NCBI GenBank assembly: GCA_900450595.1
Contig: UGGS01000002.1
Coordinates: forward strand, 248,001 to 312,000
Length of the DNA: 64,000 nt
Reading direction: 5' to 3'
From: [Flavobacterium] thermophilum
GTDB lineage: Bacteria > Bacillota > Bacilli > Bacillales > Anoxybacillaceae
The notes below the pieces were generated by a model, which did no database searches, was not told the DNA's origin, and worked only from the letters and a program-made list of their open reading frames with translations. The stretch's first letter is position 1; each line of letters opens with the position of its first letter. Shown one piece after another: positions 16,370 through 26,135 of the stretch. Both the position numbers and the translations under genes were made by a program.

Positions 16370-17191
16370 TTATTGTTGTTGTTTTAAGCCTTCCATATTC
16401 GGTTCTTTGCCAAACCATTTTTTGTAAATCTCTGCATATTTGCCGCTGTCGATCACTTTTTGCAATGCTTCGTCCACTTTGGCTTTCAATTCGCTGTCTT
16501 TCGGGAAGATCATGCCGTAGTATTCCGAAGCGAAGTTTTGTGGATCTTCAATGACTTGCAATTTTTTGTCCGGATTGTTTTTCACGTATTCGTTTGCCAC
16601 CGCGTTGTCCGTGATGACAGCATCAACACCGCCGTTTAGCAGTTCCATAATGGCAACAACACTCGTTTCGAATTTTTTAATATGATCGCCTTTGCCAAAT
16701 AGCTTCTCCGCAGCTTCTTGACCGGTTGTCGCGTTTTGAACGCCGATCGTTTTCCCTTTTAAGTCAAGGGCGTTTTTCACCGGGCTGCCTTGTTTGACTA
16801 AGATGACTTGTGTTGCTTCAAAGTACGGAGCTGAGAAATCATAAGATTGTTTCCGCTCGTCCGTAATCGTAATGCCGGAAATGCCCATGTCGATTTCTTT
16901 GCTTTGCAGCGAAGCGAACAGCGGATCCCAGCCGATGTTTTTTAATTCATAATCCAAGCCGGCTTCTTTCATCACCGCATCCAAAAGGTCGGCGTCAAAC
17001 CCAACAATTTTTCCTTTTTGCATATATTCAAATGGCGCAAACGCCGCGTCCGTCCCGACGGTGATTTTTTGCTTCCCTTCTTTTTCAGCGCCTGACGGAG
17101 AGCTTGTTTCTGTCGACTTGCCACAAGCGGCGAGCGCCATAAACAACGCAGCAACGACCGCTACGATCAAACCTTTCTTCATTTTTAACAT
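16370..17191 (-). CDS. artJ: Arginine/lysine/histidine-binding lipoprotein
   Basis: 273-residue extracytoplasmic solute-binding protein very like G. stearothermophilus ArtJ. A lipoprotein signal peptide ends at AALFMALAAC; a Ser/Gly linker follows, then the binding domain starting KITVGTDAAFAPFEY. Ligand-site residues are in NIGWDPLFASLQSKEIDMGISGITITDERKQSYDFS. It delivers basic amino acids to ArtM/ArtP. The start at 17191 follows AAAGGGGGA; an ATG three codons later (17182) is an alternative. First gene of the operon. Confidence 0.95.
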   Translation of the reverse strand: MLKMKKGLIVAVVAALFMALAACGKSTETSSPSGAEKEGKQKITVGTDAAFAPFEYMQKGKIVGFDADLLDAVMKEAGLDYELKNIGWDPLFASLQSKEIDMGISGITITDERKQSYDFSAPYFEATQVILVKQGSPVKNALDLKGKTIGVQNATTGQEAAEKLFGKGDHIKKFETSVVAIMELLNGGVDAVITDNAVANEYVKNNPDKKLQVIEDPQNFASEYYGMIFPKDSELKAKVDEALQKVIDSGKYAEIYKKWFGKEPNMEGLKQQQ

Positions 17192-17598
17192 CCTATAAAA
17201 TCCCCCTTTGGAATCATTGTCGATGAACGATTATCATACTATCAATATTTTTGTTATTATGCAATAGGTTTTATAAAAATAATTGTTTGAACATTTTGGT
17301 ACCACCGTATAAATGGGGAAAAGGCGCATTTTTCAATGTTTTTCGCCACATTAACTGAAGGGCATATGGCTAATATCATTTCGTGTGCATTTTTATAAAA
17401 TAATTTTTTATGTATAAAAAGACATAAACGATTGATTTTGAATTTACAGAATATTATACCAGAAAGAGGGTAGAGTTGGCAAAGGTTTTGTCAATTTGTT
17501 TATTATAGCGGTATGGAAAAATAAATACTATTGTGTAAATACTATTAATTTCGTTATGATGAAAGTGGTGACAAGACAGTAGAGGAAGGAGAGTCCAT
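17192..17598. other. AT-rich divergent intergenic region, artJ/putP promoters
   Basis: About 400 bases without a gene. On the plus side TTGTGT (17531-17536) and TATGAT (17555-17560) with an 18-base spacer form a plausible sigma-A promoter for putP, whose start has GGAAGGAGAG upstream. On the minus side a TATGAT around 17235 may serve artJ. No riboswitch fold or operator that I can name was found. Confidence 0.5.
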
Positions 17599-19056
17599 AT
17601 GGTTTTATTTTCCGTCATTGTGTATTTAGTCGGCATGCTTTGGATCGGCTATTGGGCGTATAAACGGACGTCCAATTTGTCCGATTATATGCTTGGCGGC
17701 CGGACGCTCGGACCGGCGGTGACCGCGCTTAGCGCCGGGGCTTCCGACATGAGCGGTTGGTTGCTCATGGGGCTGCCGGGGGCGATGTATATCGATGGAG
17801 TGAGCGCCGCATGGATCGTCATCGGCTTGACGCTTGGCGCTTATGCAAACTGGCTGTTCGTTGCGCCGCGCTTGCGCGTCTATACAGAAGTGGCGAACGA
17901 TTCGATTACGATTCCAGAGTTTTTAGAAAACCGATTCGGGGATGCCACGAAATTGTTGCGCATGGTGTCTGGCATTGTCATTATGGTCTTTTTTACGTTT
18001 TATGTATCGTCCGGCCTTGTTTCAGGGGGCGTTCTGTTTGAAAACTCGTTTGGTGTCAGCTACCATACGGGCTTGTGGATCGTTGGCGGCGTTGTCGTCG
18101 CTTACACGCTGTTTGGCGGCTTTTTGGCCGTCAGCTGGACGGACTTTGTCCAAGGGACGATTATGTTCATTGCGTTGATTCTGGTGCCGGTGGTGACGCT
18201 GTTCCATACAGGCGGGCCAGTAGATACGATTGAGACGATCCGCGACATCGATCCCAACTTGTTGAACTTGTGGAAAGGAACGAGTGTTCTTGGCATCATT
18301 TCGTTATTCGCCTGGGGGCTCGGCTATTTTGGCCAGCCGCACATTATCGTCCGCTTTATGGCGATCAAGTCGGTCAAAGAAATGAAAAGCGCCCGGCGCA
18401 TCGGCATGGGTTGGATGATTTTCTCGGTTGTCGGAGCGATGTTGACGGGTCTTTTTGGAATCGCTTACTTTTCGCAGCGCGGCATGAAACTTGATGATCC
18501 TGAAACGGTATTTATTAAGCTCGGTCAAATTTTGTTCCATCCGATTATTACTGGGTTTTTGCTGGCGGCGATTTTAGCCGCGATTATGAGCACGATCTCG
18601 TCACAGTTGCTCGTCACGTCGAGCTCGCTGACCGAAGACTTGTATAAAGTCGTGTTCCGCCGCGCGGCTTCGGATAAGGAGCTTGTCTTCGTCGGGCGTT
18701 TGTCGGTGCTCCTTGTCGCCATTGTCGCGACAGCGCTGGCGTATACGAAAAACGACACGATTTTAAACTTGGTCGGCTATGCGTGGGCTGGGTTTGGCGC
18801 ATCGTTTGGCCCCGTCATTTTGCTTAGCTTATGCTGGCGGCGGATGACGAAATGGGGGGCGCTCGCCGGCATGGTCGCCGGGGCATTGACGGTCATTCTT
18901 TGGACGCAATCCGCCTACTTAAAAGGGCTGTTGTATGAAATGATCCCCGGTTTTGCCGCCAGCTTGGCAGCGATTGTGATCGTCAGCTTGCTGACGAAGG
19001 AGCCAGAAGGGAAAGTAGCTGAACAATTTGATCGATTCAAGCAGTTGCTGTCCTAA
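17599..19056 (+). CDS. putP: Sodium/proline symporter
   Basis: 485-residue Na+/solute symporter (SSS family) of the PutP type, importing proline with sodium. Diagnostic stretches are SDYMLGGRTLGPAVTALSAGASDMSGWLLMGLPGA near the N-terminus (Na+ site), the signature AWGLGYFGQPHIIVRFMAIKS, and ILAAIMSTISSQLLVTSSSLTEDLYK. Thirteen membrane helices are expected. The ATG follows GGAAGGAGAG. No putB/putC proline catabolic genes are adjacent, so it may serve catabolism or osmoprotection. It ends in a convergent bidirectional terminator. Confidence 0.93.
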   Translation: MVLFSVIVYLVGMLWIGYWAYKRTSNLSDYMLGGRTLGPAVTALSAGASDMSGWLLMGLPGAMYIDGVSAAWIVIGLTLGAYANWLFVAPRLRVYTEVANDSITIPEFLENRFGDATKLLRMVSGIVIMVFFTFYVSSGLVSGGVLFENSFGVSYHTGLWIVGGVVVAYTLFGGFLAVSWTDFVQGTIMFIALILVPVVTLFHTGGPVDTIETIRDIDPNLLNLWKGTSVLGIISLFAWGLGYFGQPHIIVRFMAIKSVKEMKSARRIGMGWMIFSVVGAMLTGLFGIAYFSQRGMKLDDPETVFIKLGQILFHPIITGFLLAAILAAIMSTISSQLLVTSSSLTEDLYKVVFRRAASDKELVFVGRLSVLLVAIVATALAYTKNDTILNLVGYAWAGFGASFGPVILLSLCWRRMTKWGALAGMVAGALTVILWTQSAYLKGLLYEMIPGFAASLAAIVIVSLLTKEPEGKVAEQFDRFKQLLS

Positions 19057-19064
19057 AAATAGGC

Positions 19065-19100
19065 AAAAGGGTGTCCCCTTGCGCAGGGGCACCCTTTTTG
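19065..19100. terminator. Bidirectional terminator between putP and nitrilase gene
   Basis: AAAAGGGTGTCCCCT pairs with AGGGGCACCCTTTTT with one bulge. Member of the GTGTCCC terminator family. Confidence 0.85.
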
Positions 19101-19110
19101 TCGTTTAGGA

Positions 19111-19980
19111 CTATTTCACTTGATTCCAATCCGGGTACAAGTCGATGCGCCGGTCGCGCCATGTCGCGACCGATCCTTTTTCCCGCACTTTGCGAAGGAG
19201 CGACAAGTCAAGGTCAGCGGTAATGACCATGTCGCTGTTGATCTCGCCCGCCGCAAGGACGCCGCCGGGTGGGAACGGGATGTCGTTGGGCGTGATGACG
19301 GCTGCCTGGCCGAAATTGGCGCGCATAAAGTCGACCGTCGGAAGCGACCCGACCGTGCCGGTCGTGACGACATACACTTCGTTTTCGACCGCCCGCGCGT
19401 GGCAGCAATACCGTACGCGGTAAAACCCGTGCCGATCGTCGGTGCACGACGGACAGAAGATGACGTCCGCCCCTTTCGCGCGCGCCAGGCGAACGATTTC
19501 CGGAAACTCGATGTCATAGCACGTCAAAATGGCGATCGTCGCTTTGTCCGTTTCAAAGACGTGCAGTCCGTCACCCGGGGCGATGTTCCATTCGTTGGCC
19601 TCGGTCGGGGTGATGTGCAGCTTCGCTTGGCGATGGATCGTTCCGTCCGGCGCAAACAAGTGGGCGACATTGTACAGCTTGCCGTTTTCGCGGATGACAT
19701 GCGTACCGCCGATCAAATACATGCCCGTGTCTTTGGCGAGCGACGTAAACAGCCCGCAATACGGCTCCGTGTAGTCCGGCAAGTCGTCGATCGCTGCTTG
19801 ACGTCCGTCATCAAGTGGAATGGAAAGCAATTGGGTCGTGAAAAATTCTGGGAACAAGACAAACTCGGCGTCAAACTCTTGCGCTGTTTTGACGTAATGC
19901 GTCACTTGCGCGGCAAACTCGTCAAACGAACGGATCGTATGCAAATGATATTGGACAGCGGATACGCGCAATGGCGGCAC
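19111..19980 (-). CDS. Carbon-nitrogen hydrolase (nitrilase superfamily)
   Basis: 289-residue nitrilase-fold amidase. The catalytic triad is visible: Glu in VLFPEFFT, Lys in RQAKLHITPTE and Cys in ILTCYDIEFPE. It corresponds to the hydrolase half of B. subtilis YhcX, without the acetyltransferase domain. Substrate unknown; relatives hydrolyse omega-amides or carbamoyl compounds. The start is uncertain: GTG at 19980 touches AAAGGAG, while TTG at 19971 is about ten bases from it and begins closer to the LRVSAVQ strand that opens the fold. It stands alone, convergent with putP. Confidence 0.82.
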   Translation of the reverse strand: MPPLRVSAVQYHLHTIRSFDEFAAQVTHYVKTAQEFDAEFVLFPEFFTTQLLSIPLDDGRQAAIDDLPDYTEPYCGLFTSLAKDTGMYLIGGTHVIRENGKLYNVAHLFAPDGTIHRQAKLHITPTEANEWNIAPGDGLHVFETDKATIAILTCYDIEFPEIVRLARAKGADVIFCPSCTDDRHGFYRVRYCCHARAVENEVYVVTTGTVGSLPTVDFMRANFGQAAVITPNDIPFPPGGVLAAGEINSDMVITADLDLSLLRKVREKGSVATWRDRRIDLYPDWNQVK

Positions 19981-20155
19981 TCTCCTTTCTCCATGTTGTC
20001 GCGGCGCATAATGCCTATTTGATTATGGCCAAGCCCGTCCTGTGCATCCATTTTTTAGGCATGGGCACGCCGGTTCTCTGTCTTGCAAAAGAAGCTAGCG
20101 CTATTGCTCCGGGAGCGGGCTGTCTTGTGAAAAAAGACAAGGATCGAAACGTTGC

Positions 20156-20971
20156 CTACTTTCCTTCATAGCGTCGGTACGCGCCGTGATGCGTCGGCCC
20201 GACGTATTCGTTGAGCGGGAACGAGTGGCGGATGGCGGTGGTGATGAACGCTTTTGCCGTCGCAATGGCGTCTTTCACCGGCCGGCCTTTTGCCAGTTCG
20301 GCAGCGATGGCGGCTGAGAACGTGCAGCCGGCGCCATGCGTATACGTCGTGTCGATCCGTTCCGATTCAAGCAGTTCGAACGTTTGGCCGTCATAAAGGA
20401 CGTCAACCGCATAGTCGTGCGGAATTTTCCGTCCGCCTTTGACGATCACATATTGAGCTCCGAGCTCATGAATGCGTCCAGCCGCCTCTTTCATGTCTTC
20501 AACCGTTTCAATGCGCGGCAGGCCGGCTAGCTGCGCCGCCTCAAACAAGTTCGGCGTCACGACCGTTGCTTTTGGTACAAGCGTTTCCCGGTAGCACACC
20601 GTATTTTCCGGGTGGAGCGGCTCATCCGCCCCTTTGCACACCATAACTGGATCGACGACCGCATTTTTCAAACCATGTTTTTCAATCGTCCGCGCGGTCA
20701 GTTCAATGATGTCCGTCGTCGGCAGCATCCCCGTTTTGAGAGCATCAACGCCGACGCCGACGATGATCGTCTCAAGCTGGGCTTCGATCGTCGCGAGGTC
20801 AACGGGGAACACTTGGTGCGCCCACCGGTTGTGCGGGTCCATGGCGACGATTGTCGTGATCGCCGTCATTCCGTAAACGCCAAGCTCTTGGAACGTTTTT
20901 AAGTCCGCCTGCAGCCCGGCGCCGCCGCTGCTGTCCGACCCGGCGATCGTCAATGCTTTTGGCATCGTCAT
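20156..20971 (-). CDS. pdxK: Pyridoxine/pyridoxal kinase (HMP kinase-like)
   Basis: 271-residue ribokinase-family kinase matching B. subtilis PdxK (once annotated ThiD), which phosphorylates pyridoxine, pyridoxal or hydroxymethylpyrimidine. Features: KALTIAGSDSSGGAGLQADLKTFQELGVYGMTA at the N-terminus, VDPVMVCKG, VVTPNLFEAAQL, and the anion hole/catalytic Asp region TTYTHGAGCTFSAAIAAELAKG (the usual catalytic Asp position of classic ThiD, GTGCTLS type, is replaced by HGAGCTFS, as in PdxK). Several ATGs follow AAAGGAG; the one at 20971 has the best spacing. No thiamin genes are adjacent. Confidence 0.88.
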   Translation of the reverse strand: MTMPKALTIAGSDSSGGAGLQADLKTFQELGVYGMTAITTIVAMDPHNRWAHQVFPVDLATIEAQLETIIVGVGVDALKTGMLPTTDIIELTARTIEKHGLKNAVVDPVMVCKGADEPLHPENTVCYRETLVPKATVVTPNLFEAAQLAGLPRIETVEDMKEAAGRIHELGAQYVIVKGGRKIPHDYAVDVLYDGQTFELLESERIDTTYTHGAGCTFSAAIAAELAKGRPVKDAIATAKAFITTAIRHSFPLNEYVGPTHHGAYRRYEGK

Positions 20972-21016
20972 CGTCATCACTCCTTTGTTCTACAAGATTA
21001 TACCATGAAGCCGCCC

Positions 21017-21583
21017 TCAAGGACGAAATAGTTGTTCTACATCAACAGAAAAACCGTCAAGCGCGCGCGAACATGCCATGCCGGTTTCTTTCCAGACGCC
21101 GGCTTGTTCATATTGTCCATTGTCATTGAGCGAGTAGATTTGCACAACACGATGCATGGGGTTCACGATCCAGTATTCATAGACTCCGTATTGCATATAC
21201 AAATTCAATTTGAACACGAGATCGTACGCCTGGTTGGAAGGGCTTAAAATCTCGATGATCAGCGTTGGGACGCCGACAAATTTTGTATCCGTTAATCCAC
21301 TTCGATCACAGATCACGGTTAAATCAGGGACGACAATTTTCTTGCCTTCGATTCGTTCGTTCTTTAGTTCGATATCAAACGGGGCATGAAACACTTCACA
21401 CGGCTTTCCTTCTAAAAAATGGAACAGTTGGACGTGCAGCCGTCCCGATATGCGTTGGTGCTGGGTCGAAGGGGAGGGAGACATCAACACAGCGCCATCA
21501 ATGTATTCTAAAACGCGGTCGGTTGTTTCCCGCATGCGATAAAATTCTTCAAGCGATACCGCCTGTTTTCCCGGAACGTTCAC
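21017..21583 (-). CDS. Uma2-family (DUF820) putative restriction-like endonuclease
   Basis: 188 residues with the PD-(D/E)xK-like fold of the Uma2 family: VSLEEFYRMRETTDRVLEYIDGAVLMSPSPSTQHQ, then VVPDLTVICDRS (Asp) and TLIIEILSPSNQAYDLVFKLNLYMQYGVYEYWIVNP (Glu and Lys of the active site). Biological role is unknown; the family is abundant in cyanobacteria and common in thermophilic Bacillaceae. GTG at 21583 is chosen because AAGAAGGTGAT precedes it. A longer frame reaches an ATG at 21616, but that ATG overlaps a TATAAT box and has no ribosome site. Confidence 0.78.
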   Translation of the reverse strand: MNVPGKQAVSLEEFYRMRETTDRVLEYIDGAVLMSPSPSTQHQRISGRLHVQLFHFLEGKPCEVFHAPFDIELKNERIEGKKIVVPDLTVICDRSGLTDTKFVGVPTLIIEILSPSNQAYDLVFKLNLYMQYGVYEYWIVNPMHRVVQIYSLNDNGQYEQAGVWKETGMACSRALDGFSVDVEQLFRP

Positions 21584-21614
21584 GAAATCACCTTCTTTCC
21601 CGCTTTCTATTTTC

Positions 21615-21620
21615 ATTATA
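21615..21620 (-). promoter_or_regulatory. Probable -10 box of the Uma2 gene
   Basis: TATAAT on the minus strand, 32 bases before the chosen GTG start. The -35 region is weak. It argues against an ATG start at 21616. Confidence 0.45.
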
Positions 21621-21728
21621 CACTGGCCGCTTTGCCGAACGAAAATGATTTGGCATAACGCAACGGGTGACATACTCCAGCCGCCTACGCTCACTTGCAG
21701 AAATGGCGGCCTTGTCGGGTTAGGACGA

Positions 21729-21758
21729 TAAAAAAAGCCGCCCGCTATGAGCGGGCGA
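21729..21758 (-). terminator. Terminator of ald
   Basis: On the minus strand CGCCCGCT and AGCGGGCG pair around a three-base loop and are followed by a T-run. It lies about 75 bases after the ald stop. Confidence 0.8.
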
Positions 21759-21831
21759 TCGATCTATGATAAGAATGGGAAGTGATGAACAGGCGGCCGG
21801 CAGCGCGTGTTGCCGGCCGCGTCCATCACGG

Positions 21832-22965
21832 TTAGTTGGCGGCCAACGTTTTCCCGAGCGCTTCGCGGGCCGGGACGTAGCGGTAACCGAGGTCGCGGGC
21901 GACCGCTTCGTACGTAATTTCGCCGTTGGCGACGTTGACGCCAAGCTCAAGCGCCGGGTTGTCTGTAATGGCTTGGATGACGCCTTTATTGGCGATTTGC
22001 AAGGCGTATGGCATGGTGACGTTCGTCAAGGCGATCGTCGAGGTGCGCGGGACAGCACCCGGCATGTTGGCGACCGCATAATGAACGACGCCGTGTTTGA
22101 CGTACGTCGGGTTGTCATGTGTTGTGACGTGGTCGCTCGTCTCGACAATGCCCCCTTGGTCGATGGCGACATCGACGATGACCGAACCCGGTTTCATCGC
22201 TTTCACCATATCCTCGGTGACGAGCTTCGGCGCCCGCGCCCCTGGGATGAGGACAGCGCCGATGACAAGGTCGGCCTCTGCGACCGCTTCGGCGATGTTC
22301 ATCGGGTTGGACATGAGCGTCGTAATTTGGTTGCCGAAAATGTCGTCAAGCTCGCGCAGGCGATCCGCGTTCAAGTCGATGATCGTGACATCTGCCCCGA
22401 GGCCGACCGCGACTTTTGCCGCATTCGTGCCGACGACCCCGCCGCCGATGATGACTACTTTGCCGCGGGCGACGCCAGGGACGCCGCCAAGCAAAATGCC
22501 TTTGCCGCCGTACGGCTTTTCCAAAAATTGCGCTCCAATTTGCGCCGCCATCCGCCCGGCGACTTCGCTCATCGGCGTCAACAGCGGCAGCGTGCGGCCG
22601 ACTTGCACAGTTTCATAGGCAATGGCGATGACGCCGCTTTCTTTTAAGGCGCGCGTCAACTCTGGGTCGGCGGCCAAATGCAAGTAGGTGAACAGCACAA
22701 GCCCCGGACGGAAGAAGCGGTATTCGCTTGGCAGCGGCTCTTTCACTTTCATCACCATATCTGCTTGCGCCCACACATCTTCCGCCCGCTCGATGATTTG
22801 TGCTCCGGCACGGGCGTAATCATTGTCGCTGAAACCGCTACCAACCCCTGCCTCTTTCTCAATGAGCACCGTATGTCCTGCCTGAACGAACGACAAAACG
22901 CCAGCCGGCGTAATGGCGACACGGTTTTCGTTATTTTTAATTTCCTTTGGCACTCCAATAATCAT
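21832..22965 (-). CDS. ald: Alanine dehydrogenase
   Basis: 377-residue NAD-dependent enzyme that reversibly deaminates L-alanine to pyruvate and ammonium; important in alanine use and sporulation of Bacillus. Signature regions are [35 protein letters not shown] with the substrate-site Lys, [15 protein letters not shown] with the catalytic His, the Rossmann motif [26 protein letters not shown], and [37 protein letters not shown]. Full length. The regulator adeR lies immediately upstream in the same direction, with its own terminator between. Confidence 0.96.
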   Translation of the reverse strand: MIIGVPKEIKNNENRVAITPAGVLSFVQAGHTVLIEKEAGVGSGFSDNDYARAGAQIIERAEDVWAQADMVMKVKEPLPSEYRFFRPGLVLFTYLHLAADPELTRALKESGVIAIAYETVQVGRTLPLLTPMSEVAGRMAAQIGAQFLEKPYGGKGILLGGVPGVARGKVVIIGGGVVGTNAAKVAVGLGADVTIIDLNADRLRELDDIFGNQITTLMSNPMNIAEAVAEADLVIGAVLIPGARAPKLVTEDMVKAMKPGSVIVDVAIDQGGIVETSDHVTTHDNPTYVKHGVVHYAVANMPGAVPRTSTIALTNVTMPYALQIANKGVIQAITDNPALELGVNVANGEITYEAVARDLGYRYVPAREALGKTLAAN

Positions 22966-23047
22966 GAATATGGTTCCTCCTCATCAAAAGTGGCCTTACT
23001 TATAGTATAAAAGAGACGGAACGGGCCGGGCATTGTTCAAAAAAGAG

Positions 23048-23098
23048 AAAGAAGCGCGTGGGTTTTGTGGATTTCCACAAATTCAACCGCGCGCTTCG
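23048..23098 (-). terminator. Terminator overlapping the adeR stop
   Basis: GAAGCGCG (minus strand) pairs with CGCGCTTC across an inner TTTGTGGA/TCCACAAA stem and is followed by a T-rich run. It separates adeR from ald. Confidence 0.7.
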
Positions 23099-24318
23099 TA
23101 TTTCGCTAATTTAATATCGATGTATAATTTGATTTTTTGATTCATGTCATTGAGATCAAGCTCGGCGATGTCGGCAATCCGCTTGAGCCGATAAGCAAGC
23201 GTGTTCGGGTGAACGTTGAGGACGTCGGCGGTTTCTTGCACATTTTCGTTATGGTCAAAAAATGTTTCAAACGTTTTCACCAAGTCGCTGTGATGTTTGC
23301 GGTCATAGGCTTGCAATTTCTCAAGCGCCGGGTTGGTCCAGCCTCCTTGCCGTTTTTTTTCAAGCAAAAAGTCAAAAAATTGGTAAATACCGAGTTGGGC
23401 GTAGCCGTAGACGCCGTTGATGTCATCCCCAAGCTTCTCCTTCAGCGCCAGGACGGCGAGCGCTTCGCGGTAGCTTTTTTCAATGAGGCGATAGACGCTG
23501 TACACGCCGCCAAATCCGCACTGCACATCGTGGATGTGAAATCGTTCTTTCATTTTGGCGGCGAACGATTCGATGAATGCATTCAGCTCTTTGAGCGGCT
23601 GGTCGGTTTTGGGCGCCGCCAGCAAAATCACATCGCGGCCGTCGGTCGTATAAAGAAGGAGCGGGAGTTGCTGGGTTGTTTGCAATAAGTAGGAAATTTG
23701 CCGCTCCATTTCGGCGGTCAAATCAGCGGCAAAGCGGAAGACGACAACGGCAAACTGCGGTGCGGTCGGGATTTGCATGGCAGCGAGATGGGCGCGGATG
23801 TCATCTTCACGCGCAATGTGGCCGGTGAGCAGCTTCCAAAACAGCTCTTGCACCCGCTCTTCTTTTTTGTTTTTGCGCATATACAGCTGCAACACTTTGT
23901 TTTTCGCTGCCTTGGCGGCGAGCTTGAGCCATTCCATCTCCTCAGGCGACAGCGTCCGGTTCGTTTCCAGCACCCAGATGAAGCCGATCACCTCATCGTT
24001 TTTCCAGATCGACACAGCGACGCGGCTGCCGAGGCCCACGTCTGGAATCGGCGGCACGCGCACCGGCTCGCGGCTTTTGAGCAGCGCCGGGATGGCGCCT
24101 TGTTTCCATAAGCTGTTGATCACTTTTTCCGGGACGCGCCGGCTGATGATCGTCGCCGTCCGCGCCGGATCGGTGTAATCGTCATGGGCGCTGTAGGCGA
24201 TGAGCCGATGGTTCGCATCTTCGATCGTCACCGGGCATTTCAGCACGTCGCTGACGCGGTCGGCAAACTCTTCAAGGCTGTCAAATTCGCCGCGGAACGG
24301 GTCGGTATAGTGAGACAT
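23083..24318 (-). CDS. adeR: PucR-family transcriptional regulator of ald
   Basis: 411-residue regulator with the PucR layout: an N-terminal sensory region (CPVTIEDANHRLIAYSAHDDY...), a middle GGDEF-like/CdaR segment (FGGVYSVYRLIEKSYREALAVL) and a C-terminal helix-turn-helix (HNENVQETADVLNVHPNTLAYRLKRIADI). B. subtilis AdeR has the same architecture and activates ald, and here it sits directly upstream of ald, so the same role is inferred. The ATG at 24318 follows GCGGGGGAAAC; earlier in-frame ATG codons lack a site. The effector, perhaps alanine, is not shown by the sequence. Confidence 0.87.
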   Translation of the reverse strand: MSHYTDPFRGEFDSLEEFADRVSDVLKCPVTIEDANHRLIAYSAHDDYTDPARTATIISRRVPEKVINSLWKQGAIPALLKSREPVRVPPIPDVGLGSRVAVSIWKNDEVIGFIWVLETNRTLSPEEMEWLKLAAKAAKNKVLQLYMRKNKKEERVQELFWKLLTGHIAREDDIRAHLAAMQIPTAPQFAVVVFRFAADLTAEMERQISYLLQTTQQLPLLLYTTDGRDVILLAAPKTDQPLKELNAFIESFAAKMKERFHIHDVQCGFGGVYSVYRLIEKSYREALAVLALKEKLGDDINGVYGYAQLGIYQFFDFLLEKKRQGGWTNPALEKLQAYDRKHHSDLVKTFETFFDHNENVQETADVLNVHPNTLAYRLKRIADIAELDLNDMNQKIKLYIDIKLAKYEARG

Positions 24319-24470
24319 ATTTGTTTCCCCCGCATCGTTCATCAGATTGTAGTTTGATTTTACCACAAATAAGGGTTGCCATCGTGTATTCTATAATAGA
24401 TGGAGAGGATTAGGTGCGCTTTCTGTCGAACATATGGATAAGGAAATGTTTCATCAGGGAGGAGACTGTT

Positions 24471-25532
24471 GTGAAAAAATGGGAAATCGCTGTCATCCCT
24501 GGCGACGGCATCGGCAAGGAAGTTGTACCAGCGGCGTTGGATGTGTTGAAAGCGGTTGCAGACGTCCATGGAGGGATTTCTTTTTCTTTCACTGAATTTC
24601 CGTGGAGCTGCGACTATTATATGGAGCATGGAAAAATGATGCCGGATGATGGGCTTGAGACGTTGCGGAACTTTGACGCCATTTTCCTTGGAGCGGTCGG
24701 CAATCCGAAGCTTGTCCCTGACCATATTTCATTATGGGGATTGCTTCTGAAAATTCGCCGTGAATTTGAACAAGTGATCAACATTCGCCCGGCAAAATAT
24801 TTCCGCGGCTTATCCTCGCCCCTGGCCGAGCCGCGCGAGTTTGATTTCATCGTCGTCCGCGAAAACAGCGAAGGGGAATATAGCGAAGTCGGCGGGCGCA
24901 TCCACCGCAGGGAAGATGAAATCGCCATTCAAAACGCCGTCTTTACTCGCAAAGGGACGGAGCGGGCGATGCGCTATGCGTTCGAGCTGGCGAGAAAGCG
25001 GAAACGGCATGTGACGAGCGCGACGAAATCGAACGGCATTTTCCATACGATGCCGTTTTGGGATGAAGTGTTCGCCGACGTCAAGCGCGACTACCCGGAT
25101 GTCGCGACCGCGTCGTACCATATTGATGCATTGGCCGCCTTTTTCGTGACAAGGCCGCATACGTTTGACGTCGTTGTCGCGAGCAACTTGTTTGGCGACA
25201 TTTTGACGGACCTTGGCGGCGCTATTATGGGCAGCATCGGCATCGCCCCGGCGGCGAACATCAACGTCAACGGCAAGTACCCGTCCATGTTTGAGCCGGT
25301 GCACGGCTCGGCGCCGGACATTTACGGCAAAGGCATCGCCAATCCGATCGGGCAAATTTAGACGGCGAAGTTGATGTCTGACCATTTCGTTGAAGAAGAG
25401 CTCGGCGCCCTTTTGTTGCAAGCGATCGAGGATGTCACCGCTGACGGCATCAAAACGCCGGATCTTGGCGGCACGGCGACGACAAAGGAAGTGACGGAAG
25501 AAATTTGCCGGCGGCTGCGCAAACGAGGCTGA
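24471..25532 (+). pseudogene. Tartrate dehydrogenase/decarboxylase-like (YcsA) with in-frame amber codon
   Basis: Metal- and NAD-dependent beta-decarboxylating dehydrogenase of the isopropylmalate/isocitrate family, most like tartrate dehydrogenase (B. subtilis YcsA). Motifs: IAVIPGDGIGKEVVPAAL, LLLKIRREFEQVINIRPAK, VVRENSEGEY, SATKSNGIFH, ASNLFGDILTDLGGA and FEPVHGSAPDIYGKGIANPIGQI. The family continues with Trp-Thr-Ala-Lys; here the Trp codon reads TAG (25359-25361). The frame then runs on intact for 57 codons (TAKLMSDHFVEEELGALL...) to the natural stop at 25532. A single base change (TGG to TAG) explains this. GTG at 24471 follows GGGAGGAG. The truncated product would lack the last helices; function is doubtful. 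Confidence 0.88.
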
Positions 25533-25622
25533 TGAAGACCGATTGGGTCGGCGCGGTTGGCACTGTCCTTCCGTTTCGGTATACTTAATGTCAGACAAAC
25601 CGAATAGAAAGGATGACGCCCG

Positions 25623-26117
25623 TTGTTCAAAAAATGGTTTGGCAAGCAACAGCCGAAGGAAGAGACGATCACCGCACCGCTTGACGGGACGATTGTGCCG
25701 CTTGAAGACGTGCCGGATCCGGTGTTTGCGCAAAACATGATGGGCGATGGCATCGCCATCGACCCGGCGGATGGGGATGTCGTCGCTCCGGTGGACGGGG
25801 AAATCGTCCAACTCTTTCCGACGAAACACGCCATCGGCTTGCGTTCGGAAGCGGGTGTGGAGCTGCTCATCCATGTCGGCATCGACACCGTGTCGATGAA
25901 CGGGGAAGGGTTTACCGCCTATGTCAAAGCCGGCGACCGAGTGAAACGGGGCGATCGGCTTCTTTCTGTTGACTTGCCGCTTGTGCGCGAGAAAGCGAAA
26001 AGCGCGGTGACGCCGATCATCATCACGAATGGTGATGCGCTTGAAAGTTTGGAGAAAAAAGCAGGGACATCGGCAGCAAAAGGTGAGACGGTCTTGTTTC
26101 ATGTGAAAATGAAATAA
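25623..26117 (+). CDS. crr: PTS glucose-type EIIA component
   Basis: 164-residue phosphocarrier of the EIIA-Glc family. The family strand pattern is clear: ITAPLDGTIVPLEDVPDPVFAQNMMGDGIAI, VVAPVDGEIVQLFPTKHAIGLRSEAGVELLIHVGIDTVSMNGEGF; His in LLIHVGIDT is the phosphorylated residue and His in TKHAIGL is its partner. It begins with TTG. SacP downstream has only B and C domains, so this protein is likely to donate phosphate to sucrose EIIBC. It lies 18 bases before sacT and probably shares its transcript. The name crr is by family. Confidence 0.88.
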   Translation: MFKKWFGKQQPKEETITAPLDGTIVPLEDVPDPVFAQNMMGDGIAIDPADGDVVAPVDGEIVQLFPTKHAIGLRSEAGVELLIHVGIDTVSMNGEGFTAYVKAGDRVKRGDRLLSVDLPLVREKAKSAVTPIIITNGDALESLEKKAGTSAAKGETVLFHVKMK

Positions 26118-26135
26118 GGGCGGCAGGGAGGACAT

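Noticed and set aside
17281..17330. T-box-like GGTGGTACC upstream of artJ on the minus strand
   Set aside because: The motif stands alone: no Stem I, no specifier, and no terminator/antiterminator pair. GGTACC is a palindrome that easily arises by chance.
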